Shown piece after piece: positions 57,411 to 64,000 of a DNA stretch of 64,000 bases. This DNA comes from Limnohabitans sp. 2KL-51 (GTDB lineage Bacteria > Pseudomonadota > Gammaproteobacteria > Burkholderiales > Burkholderiaceae_C), in NCBI RefSeq assembly GCF_003063645.1, contig NZ_NESJ01000011.1:1-64000 (forward strand), read 5' to 3'. The translations under genes were made by a program, and so were the position numbers. Position 1 is the stretch's first letter, and each line of letters starts with the position of its first letter. The notes beneath the pieces are model-generated. The model saw only the letters and a list, made by a program, of their open reading frames with translations, was not told where the DNA came from and did no database searches.

Positions 57411-59324
57411 TCAGTGTTTCATTTTCCAGCTCAGGCCCAGCGTGGTGGTGCGCGGCAGCTGGTTGTAACCATAAGCCGTTTGGTACCGGCTGTCGGTGGC
57501 GTTTTCCACGCGGCCATACAGCGTCCAGTCGCGGCTCAGGCTGTAGCGAGCGGTCAGGTCCAGCAAGGTGTTGCTGGGCAAGCCGGGCTTGCCTTCAATG
57601 TCAGGCCGTGTGGACGTGTAACGCACACTGCCGCCCAAGGACAACAAGCCCAGTGATTGCGATACCGACAGCGAAGCCAGTGTTTTGGCCCGGCGCACCA
57701 ATTGCTGACCTGTGGCCTCGTTCACCGGGTCTTGCAGTGACAAGCTGGCGCGCAAATCGGTCATGTGAAAGCGACCGCTGTAGCTGGTTTCCAGACCCCT
57801 GTTTTTGACGCGGCTGACGTTGTTGAACTGAAAACTGCCCATGTCATAAAGAAGGAGGTCTTTGGTGAGCGTAGAGAACCAGGTCGAGCGAAGGCGGTGT
57901 GGCCCTTGTGCCCACTGCACGCCCGCCTCTTGCGTGTTGGCAGTTTCAGGGCGCAGGTTTGGGTTGCCGCTGTAGGGGTCAAACAAATAACCCAGAGGGG
58001 GAATGTTGAAGGCCGTGGCATGGCTGACGATCAGCTTCCATTGCGCATTCAGATCGTAGCCATAACCCAGATACACCGAGTCCTTGGCCGACAGACCCTC
58101 AACATCGTCGTGCCGCAAATTGAACTGAAGGTTGTGCGATTGAAGCTTGTAAAGCACCCCGCCATACAGCGCATGGGCTTTGCGCTCACGCGACAGGCCA
58201 GACACACCATCGGTGGCCATGTCGATGCCTTGGGTCTGGTGATCCAGTCCAGCCGACAAGACCATGGTGGGCAGGTCCCACTGGTGCGTCCACGACACCA
58301 TGCGCGTGCGGGTAACGGCCTGGGTGGTGAACGAGTAGCCACCTAAGGTGTCTGTGTCGTTGCGCTCCTTGGCGTCTGTAACGTTCAAGCGGCTGGACCA
58401 CAGTGGCCCCAGCCGCCCTGCCCAGTAAAGAGTGTGGCTGTCGAGTTGGGTGCGGCCTTGGTGCAAGTCGGTCGGCGCGGAAAAACTGCCCGGCACGTCG
58501 TAGTCAAAGCGGCCCTTGAAGTGGGTCGAGCGTAGGCCCAGCTTGTGTTCGGGACTGAGTTTGTAGGACAGGTTCAGCGCATGGCTGTCGTTGCGGTAAC
58601 CGTCCGCATCGGGGTTGGCATTGAGTGTTTGTGACAGATTGGCCGCGTTGATGCCATCGGTGCGAAAGCGCCCGACAGACACCGCATAAGCCAATGGACC
58701 GGCTGAACCGTGCGTGCCTGCATGCCAGCGCTGGGTGCCCTGCGAACCACGCTCGGCGCTGGCGTAAACCGTGGGCTGCCCTTGGCCTTGCCGCGTGAAC
58801 ACCTGAATCACCCCGCCCACCGCGCCGCTGCCATGAATGGCCGAGACGTTGCCGCGCACGATCTCAATCCGATCCACCTGGTCGAGCATGATGTGCTCCA
58901 GGCTCACGGCGCCCGTGGTGTCTTGCTTCGTGACGGGCACACCGTCGACCAGCACCAGCACCTGCAGGGAAGCCGCACCCCGCAAGAAAGCCGTGGCCTG
59001 CCCGCCCCGGCCACCCGTTTGGGTGAACTGAAAGCCCGCCTCGCGCGAGAGCAAAGTGGGCAAGTCCAGCACCTGCGACTGCTCGATGGCGTCGCGACCG
59101 AGCACCGTGGTGTGGGGCAGCACGTCGGTCAGGATTTGCTCGGTGCGGCTGGCGGTGACCACGATTTCGGTCCCGCTGGTTTGCGCCAGCGCAGCGCCGC
59201 TAGTGCAGGCCAAGACTGCCATCGCAGCTGCCGAAAACGCGTGGATGGAAAGTGCAGATTTATAAAATCCAGGTGTAGAAAGTGCAAGCGCAAAACGGCG
59301 TGCACCAAGGGAACGATTTTTCAT
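57411..59324 (-). CDS. btuB: TonB-dependent vitamin B12 receptor BtuB
   Basis: Outer-membrane receptor for cobalamin uptake. The 637-residue protein has a signal peptide (ending about residue 48, GAALAQ), a TonB box-like TEIVVTA, a plug domain with LPTLLSREAGFQ, RGAASLQVLVLVDGVPV and HGSGAVGGVI, and a 22-strand barrel ending GLSWKMKH. The n-region before the hydrophobic core is long and no good ribosome binding site precedes the ATG. It lies 87 bases after the cobalamin riboswitch B12 box. Confidence 0.94.
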   Translation of the reverse strand: MKNRSLGARRFALALSTPGFYKSALSIHAFSAAAMAVLACTSGAALAQTSGTEIVVTASRTEQILTDVLPHTTVLGRDAIEQSQVLDLPTLLSREAGFQFTQTGGRGGQATAFLRGAASLQVLVLVDGVPVTKQDTTGAVSLEHIMLDQVDRIEIVRGNVSAIHGSGAVGGVIQVFTRQGQGQPTVYASAERGSQGTQRWHAGTHGSAGPLAYAVSVGRFRTDGINAANLSQTLNANPDADGYRNDSHALNLSYKLSPEHKLGLRSTHFKGRFDYDVPGSFSAPTDLHQGRTQLDSHTLYWAGRLGPLWSSRLNVTDAKERNDTDTLGGYSFTTQAVTRTRMVSWTHQWDLPTMVLSAGLDHQTQGIDMATDGVSGLSRERKAHALYGGVLYKLQSHNLQFNLRHDDVEGLSAKDSVYLGYGYDLNAQWKLIVSHATAFNIPPLGYLFDPYSGNPNLRPETANTQEAGVQWAQGPHRLRSTWFSTLTKDLLLYDMGSFQFNNVSRVKNRGLETSYSGRFHMTDLRASLSLQDPVNEATGQQLVRRAKTLASLSVSQSLGLLSLGGSVRYTSTRPDIEGKPGLPSNTLLDLTARYSLSRDWTLYGRVENATDSRYQTAYGYNQLPRTTTLGLSWKMKH

Positions 59325-59407
59325 TTAAAACCAACAAGTCAAACGCCCTCACCGCCTTCCCCGACAGTGCATGGGCTTTACAACCTGTCTTGCGACAGGT
59401 CACCTTG

Positions 59408-59625
59408 TTGGCCGGTATCCGGGCTGACAGAGCGACCTTCATCACCTTCCCAGCCGCCTGTTTCAGGGCGACCAGTGGTTTGAGATGAAAGCTGGGGTTT
59501 CGTTTGACTGAAAACCCGTCTGCTTACCGTTGCGGGGGCAGCGCAGGTTAGGTGGGCCGTGATGGCTTGTCCCTCCTGCTTCCCGTTGAACTGCGCGCCG
59601 TGAACCGGCATCGCGAGCACCAACA
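59408..59625 (-). promoter_or_regulatory. cobalamin riboswitch upstream of btuB
   Basis: On the minus strand the conserved core GCTGCCCCCGCAACGGTAAG is at 59523-59542 and the B12 box AGCCCGGATACCGGC at 59411-59425, with the 5' P2 segment GGTGC around 59610-59620. This is the adenosylcobalamin-type aptamer. A hairpin ACCTGTC-GCAA-GACAGGT follows the B12 box before btuB and may be the expression platform. Stretch 59325-59723 holds this element and the divergent zap promoter, and no gene. Confidence 0.92.
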
Positions 59626-59631
59626 ATTTTC

Positions 59632-59637
59632 ATTCTA
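59632..59637 (-). promoter_or_regulatory. candidate -10 box of the btuB promoter
   Basis: TAGAAT on the minus strand lies just before the 5' end of the riboswitch aptamer. A TTGACG is only 13 bases upstream, so the -35 is not certain. Confidence 0.4.
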
Positions 59638-59691
59638 GGCGCAAAACTGTCGTCAAAGCTACAAAATCATTAGACCCGGGACTTCACGCCC

Positions 59692-59697
59692 TACAAT
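59692..59697 (+). promoter_or_regulatory. candidate -10 box of the zap operon
   Basis: TACAAT ends 26 bases before the ATG at 59724. The -35 hexamer (TTAGAC, 16 bases upstream) is weak. Confidence 0.4.
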
Positions 59698-59723
59698 AGA
59701 GACCTCCATTTTTCTTGTTTGCC

Positions 59724-59963
59724 ATGGCCTATTCCGACACCATCGATCAAATTGCCGAGCGTGTGGATCACTTGCTGCTGCGCCACGAAGAGCTGCAACG
59801 CACCAACGCTTTGCTGACCCAACAAGTGCAGGCGCTGAGCTTGGAGCGAGACCAACTCAAGTCGCGACTGGCCGCCGCCAGAGCCCGTGTGGATGCCCTC
59901 ATCGAACGGCTGCCCACATCGGCCACCACCGCGGCTCCTGCATCGCCTGAGGCCTCCACATGA
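59724..59963 (+). CDS. ZapB-like coiled-coil protein (TIGR02449-type)
   Basis: Small coiled-coil protein encoded upstream of zapA. The 79-residue product has heptad-like patterning over about 1-62 (IDQIAERVDHLLLRHEEL, LLTQQVQALSLERDQL, each shown separately). Its position beside zapA suggests a divisome role, but this is inference; sequence is too short to separate from other coiled coils. An in-frame codon three residues earlier was not used. Its stop overlaps zapA (ATGA). Confidence 0.85.
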   Translation: MAYSDTIDQIAERVDHLLLRHEELQRTNALLTQQVQALSLERDQLKSRLAAARARVDALIERLPTSATTAAPASPEAST

Positions 59964-60292
59964 GCAACAAGCAAATCGATGTCCAGATCATGGGCCAAAG
60001 CTATATTTTGGGTTGCCCTGAAGGAGGCGAAGAGCGCTTGCTGAGCGCGGTGCGCAAAGTGGATGAAGCCATGTGCAAGATCCGAGATGCAGGCAAGATC
60101 AAGGCGCGAGACCGCATTGCTGTGTTGGCCGCACTGAACCTGGCTTTCGAACAAACCGATGCGGCTGCTCCTCCAGCCAGTGCCACCCCTGCCACCCCTG
60201 CCGACGAGGTGAAGCCAGATCCTCAATCCCGACTGACGCAATTGCTGCATCGCCTGGACCAGGTCATTGAGAAAGACGGCCAGTTGCTTTAA
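59960..60292 (+). CDS. zapA: cell division protein ZapA
   Basis: Binds and bundles FtsZ to stabilise the Z ring. The 110-residue protein begins MSNKQIDVQIMGQSYILGC with the family's short N-terminal sheet and DEAMCKIRD, RDRIAVLAALNLAFE; the C-terminal coiled coil ends QVIEKDGQLL, with a proline/alanine-rich linker of about residues 68-85. Followed by 6S RNA, as in many beta- and gammaproteobacteria. Confidence 0.95.
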   Translation: MSNKQIDVQIMGQSYILGCPEGGEERLLSAVRKVDEAMCKIRDAGKIKARDRIAVLAALNLAFEQTDAAAPPASATPATPADEVKPDPQSRLTQLLHRLDQVIEKDGQLL

Positions 60293-60339
60293 AGCAAGGG
60301 ATGTTGTGCAGGCCACTGCTTTCGCAACAATTTAGCGCC

Positions 60340-60345
60340 TACAAT
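60340..60345 (+). promoter_or_regulatory. candidate -10 box of 6S RNA
   Basis: TACAAT lies seven bases before the presumed 5' end of the 6S RNA stem. No clear -35 sequence is visible. Confidence 0.45.
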
Positions 60346-60349
60346 GACT

Positions 60350-60523
60350 CTGTCTGCGGTGCATGCCGGGCTTTATATTTCCTTGAACCAATGCTCTTAG
60401 AGCCGGGCTTGGAACATTGGCTGGTGAGCGTGATCATCTCGCGTCAGATGAACCCAACGCCAGTCTGCCCTTGCCCACCTGAACCCCGGTTCAGGATGCC
60501 GGTCCGGTGGCACTCGCAGACAC
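60350..60523 (+). ncRNA. ssrS: 6S RNA
   Basis: Regulatory RNA that mimics an open promoter and sequesters sigma-70 RNA polymerase in stationary phase. The candidate of about 172 bases has a closing stem GTCTGCGGTGC / GCACTCGCAGAC, the internal TTCCTTGAACC segment typical of betaproteobacterial 6S RNA, and a paired GTGAGCGTGAT region. The position directly after zapA matches the conserved location. Ends are approximate. ygfA, which often follows it, is absent; a transporter gene starts 22 bases later. Confidence 0.85.
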
Positions 60524-60545
60524 CTTCTTTACTTCCCCCCCCCTC

Positions 60546-61361
60546 ATGATCATTGAACCTGTGCTCCTGGCCCAATTGGCTGTCCTTGGTTTATGCACCG
60601 GTTTTCTGGCGGGCCTGCTTGGCATCGGAGGTGGACTGATCATGGTGCCGGTCATCACCTATCTGCTCGGTCAGCGAGGCGTGAGTGCTGACCTGGCCGT
60701 GAAGATGGCGATTGCCACCTCCATGGCCACCATCATCTTCACCAGCGTCTCCAGCGTGCGCGCCCACCACAAGAAAAAAGCTGTGCGTTGGGACTTGGTC
60801 AAAGGCTTGGCCCCGGGCATTGTGTTGGGCAGCCTGATCGGCAGCTTGGGCATCTTTGCCTTTACCAAAGGCGCTTTCCTGGCCTTGTTTTTCGCGGCCT
60901 TTGTCAGCTTTTCAGCCACGCAGATGTTTTTGGACAAAAAACCAGCCCCTTCTCGCCAAGTGCCCGGTTTTCAGGGCTTGCTGGGTGCTGGTGGCCTGAT
61001 CGGCTTGCTCTCGGGTTTGGTGGGTGCGGGCGGCGGCTTCATCAGCGTGCCCTTCATGGCCTGGTGCAACGTGGCCGTTCACAACGCAGTGGCCACCAGC
61101 GCGGCGCTGGGCTTTCCCATTGCGCTGGCCAACGTGGCCGGTTACATCGTGAGCGGCCAAAACGTGCAAGACCTCCCTGCTTACAGCTTTGGCTATCTGT
61201 GGCTGCCGGCCTTGGGGGTCATTGCCTTGTGCAGCGTGTTCATGGCGCCCATCGGTGCGGCCACAGCGCACAAACTGCCGGTCAAACAACTCAAGCGATT
61301 TTTTGCCAGCGTGTTGTACTTGCTAGCAGCCTACATGCTCTACAAAGGCCTGTCCGCTTGA
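60546..61361 (+). CDS. TauE/SafE family sulfite exporter-like permease
   Basis: Predicted transporter of sulfonate, sulfite or other small anions, based on the family. The 271-residue protein has about eight membrane segments with two repeat halves; the first has GFLAGLLGIGGGLIMVPVI and the second GLLSGLVGAGGGFISVPF. The start MIIEPVLL lies just after the 6S RNA; an ATG at 60507 would sit inside the RNA. Substrate unknown. Confidence 0.9.
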   Translation: MIIEPVLLAQLAVLGLCTGFLAGLLGIGGGLIMVPVITYLLGQRGVSADLAVKMAIATSMATIIFTSVSSVRAHHKKKAVRWDLVKGLAPGIVLGSLIGSLGIFAFTKGAFLALFFAAFVSFSATQMFLDKKPAPSRQVPGFQGLLGAGGLIGLLSGLVGAGGGFISVPFMAWCNVAVHNAVATSAALGFPIALANVAGYIVSGQNVQDLPAYSFGYLWLPALGVIALCSVFMAPIGAATAHKLPVKQLKRFFASVLYLLAAYMLYKGLSA

Positions 61362-61403
61362 TGCCGGGCCAGCAGCCCCGAATCGGGCTGCGGGCCTGCC
61401 AAC

Positions 61404-62144
61404 TCAGCGCAGCACAATGCTGCCCGAGATGTTCACCACCACGCGTGACTTGCCAGCCAGCGCTGGCACCGGCATCGGTGCTGGCGAGTCCATCTGTGCC
61501 ATGGCCATGCGCGGCATGACAACGCCCTCCCCCGCCTCCTGGGCGCTCACGCGCACTTCCCTCAGCGTGTAAGCCGCAAAGCCGAACTGCTTCGTCAGCG
61601 ATTGGGCTTTGCTCTGAAAATGCGCCACCGCTTCGGCCTGGATGCGCGCTTCGGCCGCAGCTTTCTGCTCGGGACTCAGCCGCCAGTCGATTTGCAACAC
61701 CGTTAAATCTGGCATGCGCGCAGCAAGCGCGGTAATTTGCTCGGTATCGCGGCCCTGCAAAACAAGTTGCGCAGAGCCCACCCAACCATTCATCTTGCCG
61801 TCGCGGCCATAGCGCGGCGACACATTCATCTCGCCCGTTTTCACCTCTAGGGCCCCGGGTTTGGCCATGGGGTTGGTCACAGCCAAAGCGGACGACAGAA
61901 TGGCGTTAAGTTGTTTTTGCAATGCAGGTGCCAGCGAGCCTTCTTTTTGCACCGACAGGGTGATCACCAACCAGTCTTGCGGGACCTCGGTATGGGCTGA
62001 GGCACTCAAATGCAGGACTTGGATCAGTGGGGTATGTGCGGCATGGGGGGAATTGGATGCACTTTGGGCCTGCACGGATGCGACAGGCAGGGCCAGCGCC
62101 GTTATGAGGGCACAAACGATCGAAGGTGTTCGAATCAGTTTCAT
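61404..62144 (-). CDS. SIMPL (DUF541) domain periplasmic protein
   Basis: Periplasmic protein of the SIMPL family, some members of which confer oxidative-stress or surface phenotypes; biochemical role unclear. The 246-residue precursor has a signal peptide MKLIRTPSIVCALITALA to VQAQS and a body of about 200 residues with LQIDWRLSPEQKAAAEAR and YTLREVRVSAQ. It converges on the TauE/SafE gene. A longer frame upstream lacks family features. Confidence 0.88.
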   Translation of the reverse strand: MKLIRTPSIVCALITALALPVASVQAQSASNSPHAAHTPLIQVLHLSASAHTEVPQDWLVITLSVQKEGSLAPALQKQLNAILSSALAVTNPMAKPGALEVKTGEMNVSPRYGRDGKMNGWVGSAQLVLQGRDTEQITALAARMPDLTVLQIDWRLSPEQKAAAEARIQAEAVAHFQSKAQSLTKQFGFAAYTLREVRVSAQEAGEGVVMPRMAMAQMDSPAPMPVPALAGKSRVVVNISGSIVLR

Positions 62145-62244
62145 GGAAAGTCTTTCGCAGAAGGTGGCAAAACAATCGGCACTTGCCGCCGTGATTGTGA
62201 ACCCCGCAGCGGATGTCACTCGCCAGGTGCCCTGCGCATGGGTT

Positions 62245-62922
62245 TCAGGGTGTAACGCACCACGGCGCCTGGTCGTGCAGCAGCCCCATCCACAAGGCCC
62301 AGGCCGACACAGTCGCCAGCGCCAAGCCTGCCGCTCGCATGCCCCAAGCTCCATCACCCAATGTCTGCATGCGCAAAAACAACCAAGGTCCGACCCACAG
62401 GCTGATGCTGCTGCCCAATGCAAACAAGGCCATGGTGGCCGCCCCCTCTAACGGCTGGCTGGTCAAGGCCGCCACCATCAGGGCCGAATACAGCAAGCTG
62501 CAGGGCATGAAGACCCACAGCCCGCCCACCATCCAGGGTGCAGCACGTCCCCAGCGGGTGTTGAAGGCCCGCACACGCGCCCACAAACGGCGCGCTGCGG
62601 CATCCAGCCACACGGGTTGCCGTGCCTGCAGCATGAGTAGCAAACCCAGCACCAGGGCCGTCAGGTGGAGCAAGGTCCAGACTGGGCGAATGGCCGCTGA
62701 CTTCGTGGTCAACCAACCCAGGCCCTGCACACTGGCCGCGGCCACGGCACCCAGCAGCGAGTAGCCCGCCAAGCGCCCCAACTGAAAAGCCAGCAAAGCC
62801 TGGGCACGGCGCTCACCCGCAGCATGGCCCAGACCCGCGCAAGCCGCGCCGCACATGGCCACGCAGTGCGGGCCACCCAGCACCCCCATCATCAAGGCCG
62901 TGATGGCCAAAGAACTTTGCAT
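62245..62922 (-). CDS. UreH/SafE-like membrane protein upstream of the respiratory maturation genes
   Basis: About six membrane segments in 225 residues; the N-terminal motif GGPHCVAMCGAACAG with paired cysteines and histidine is typical of the UreH/SafE-type proteins found beside cbb3 oxidase maturation genes and hemN. It may move or handle copper or sulfur compounds, but that is inference. The start MQSSLAIT is taken after 34 codons of unconserved frame. It lies 98 bases upstream of hemN end and shares strand. Confidence 0.85.
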   Translation of the reverse strand: MQSSLAITALMMGVLGGPHCVAMCGAACAGLGHAAGERRAQALLAFQLGRLAGYSLLGAVAAASVQGLGWLTTKSAAIRPVWTLLHLTALVLGLLLMLQARQPVWLDAAARRLWARVRAFNTRWGRAAPWMVGGLWVFMPCSLLYSALMVAALTSQPLEGAATMALFALGSSISLWVGPWLFLRMQTLGDGAWGMRAAGLALATVSAWALWMGLLHDQAPWCVTP

Positions 62923-63020
62923 GGTTTGTTCGCTTGAATCTCGAGAGCTGCATTGTCGGCGATGGGGACCGGCCTCGATGCAGACCGACCCCGATGCGGC
63001 CCAACCCATGTCCTCAGGCA

Positions 63021-64000
63021 TCAAATGATTTTGGAAAACCGTGCGCGGTTGCGGTCAGCCTGCACATATCGGTCAAACACCATGGCCACGCCGCGCACAA
63101 AGAACCAGCCCATGGCGGTGACCTGAATGCCGCTCTCGCTCAACTGCACCAGGTCTTGCGCCTGCATCTCTTCAAGCTGGTTCAGCTCTGGGGCAAACAA
63201 GGTTTTGAAGTCGACCAGCCAGGCCAGGTCGATGGACTCGTATTGCAACTGCCCTTGGCACATGATCGCCATGATGACCGAGCGCCGGATCAGGTCGTCG
63301 CGTGTGAGCGCCAAGCCGCGCACCACCGGGAAATGGCCTTGGTCAAGCAGATCGACGTACGCCTCCATCGTCTTGGCGTTCTGGCTGTAGGTCGAGCCAA
63401 TGCGGCCAATCGAGGACACGCCCAGCGCAATCAGGTCGCAATCGGCCTGCGTGCTGTAGCCCTGGAAGTTGCGGTGCAAACGCCCCTGTCGCTTGGCCAC
63501 GGCCAGGGCGTCATCGGGCAAGGCAAAGTGGTCCATGCCGATGTAGACATAGCCCGCATCGGTCAGGGCGTCGAGCGAGCGCGAGAGCATGGCCACCTTG
63601 GCTGGCCCCGCAGGCAGATCGTCCGTATGGATGCGGCGCTGTGGCTTGAAGCGTTCGGGCAAATGCGCATAGGCATACAGGGCAATGCGGTCCGGGCGCA
63701 GGCAGTTGACTTGCACCAAGGTGCGGTCAAAGGATTCGGGCGTTTGCAGGGGCAAGCCATAGATCAGGTCAACATTGACCGACTCAAAACCCAGTCGGCG
63801 GGACGCCTCGACCAACGCAAACACCTGGTCCGCAGGCTGGATGCGGTGCACGGCTTTTTGAACCGCAGGGTCAAAGTCTTGCACGCCAAAACTCAAGCGG
63901 TTGAAACCTAACTCGGCCAGCACCGCCAACCGCTGCTCGTCGACGGTGCGGGGGTCCACTTCCACCGAATATTCACCACCCGGCACGAGTCTGAAGTGCT
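63021..64000 (-). CDS. hemN: oxygen-independent coproporphyrinogen III oxidase (partial, 5' end beyond window)
   Basis: Radical-SAM enzyme that decarboxylates coproporphyrinogen III without oxygen. The visible 325 codons are the C-terminal part: GEYSVEVDPRTVDEQ at the edge, GFNRLSFGVQDFDP, LIYGLPLQT, ALYAYAHLPERFKPQ and the C-terminal domain ending ARFSKII. The cysteine motif and start lie beyond base 64000. The neighbouring UreH-like gene is the usual companion in Burkholderiales. Confidence 0.95.
   Translation of the reverse strand, partial: HFRLVPGGEYSVEVDPRTVDEQRLAVLAELGFNRLSFGVQDFDPAVQKAVHRIQPADQVFALVEASRRLGFESVNVDLIYGLPLQTPESFDRTLVQVNCLRPDRIALYAYAHLPERFKPQRRIHTDDLPAGPAKVAMLSRSLDALTDAGYVYIGMDHFALPDDALAVAKRQGRLHRNFQGYSTQADCDLIALGVSSIGRIGSTYSQNAKTMEAYVDLLDQGHFPVVRGLALTRDDLIRRSVIMAIMCQGQLQYESIDLAWLVDFKTLFAPELNQLEEMQAQDLVQLSESGIQVTAMGWFFVRGVAMVFDRYVQADRNRARFSKII

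Noticed and set aside
60507..60545. Upstream ATG for the TauE/SafE gene
   Set aside because: It lies inside the 3' stem of the 6S RNA; the ATG at 60546 gives a normal membrane-protein N-terminus.

Overview
The window reads as a chromosomal segment of a betaproteobacterium of the order Burkholderiales, most likely family Comamonadaceae (Limnohabitans/Rhodoferax-like; genus is inference). The basis is the gene order (ftsH-rlmE/yhbY-greA-carB-carA; rpsB-tsf-pyrH-frr-cdsA-dxr-bamA-skp-lpxD-fabZ-lpxA-lpxB-rnhB), a PhaR polyhydroxyalkanoate regulator beside rimO, a RibBX-type riboflavin gene, a zapA-6S RNA pair, and a DUF3348-DUF802-OmpA-DUF2894 operon. GC looks moderately high (judged by eye, not computed). 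I see no prophage, insertion sequence, CRISPR array or rRNA operon; coding density is high and many neighbours overlap by 1-4 bases.

Layout. 1-211: no certain gene. 212-22673: almost entirely minus strand, with folate (folP), membrane quality control (ftsH), rRNA methylation (rlmE), transcript cleavage (greA), carbamoyl phosphate (carAB), and then the translation/lipid A/outer-membrane cluster from rnhB back to rpsB; yhbY is the one plus-strand gene. 22898-25748: an amidase and the NAD(P)HX repair enzyme Nnr. 25763-30341: rnr, tRNA-Leu(CAG), rimO, phaR. 30537-37101: plus-strand ribE-ribBX-ribH-nusB, an aminotransferase, then ybgC-tolQ-tolR-tolA. 37289-48312: a secreted Asn/Ser-rich protein, dnaE, a DUF599 membrane protein, a trypsin-like lipoprotein, a flavodoxin/pirin pair divergent from a LysR regulator, an FAD oxidoreductase and gluQRS. 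48521-52783: a four-gene overlapping operon whose two central products look like a MotA/TolQ-type and a MotB/OmpA-type motor pair with a very long cytoplasmic tail, reminiscent of ZorA/ZorB of the Zorya defence system but with DUF3348 and DUF2894 partners. 52799-59625: a cobalamin-riboswitch-controlled vitamin B12 uptake operon (btuB, two BtuF-like proteins, btuC, btuD) ending in a TauD-family dioxygenase. 59724-64000: a coiled-coil protein, zapA, 6S RNA, a TauE/SafE transporter, a SIMPL-domain protein, a UreH/SafE-like membrane protein and hemN (cut by the window edge).

Striking at the large scale: several normally co-located essential genes are absent from otherwise canonical clusters: glmM after folP, uppS between frr and cdsA (a terminator sits there instead), rseP between dxr and bamA, and tolB-pal after tolA. 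These genes must be elsewhere, or the assembly has lost them. The strongest candidate for an uncharacterised system is the ZorAB-like operon at 48521-52783.
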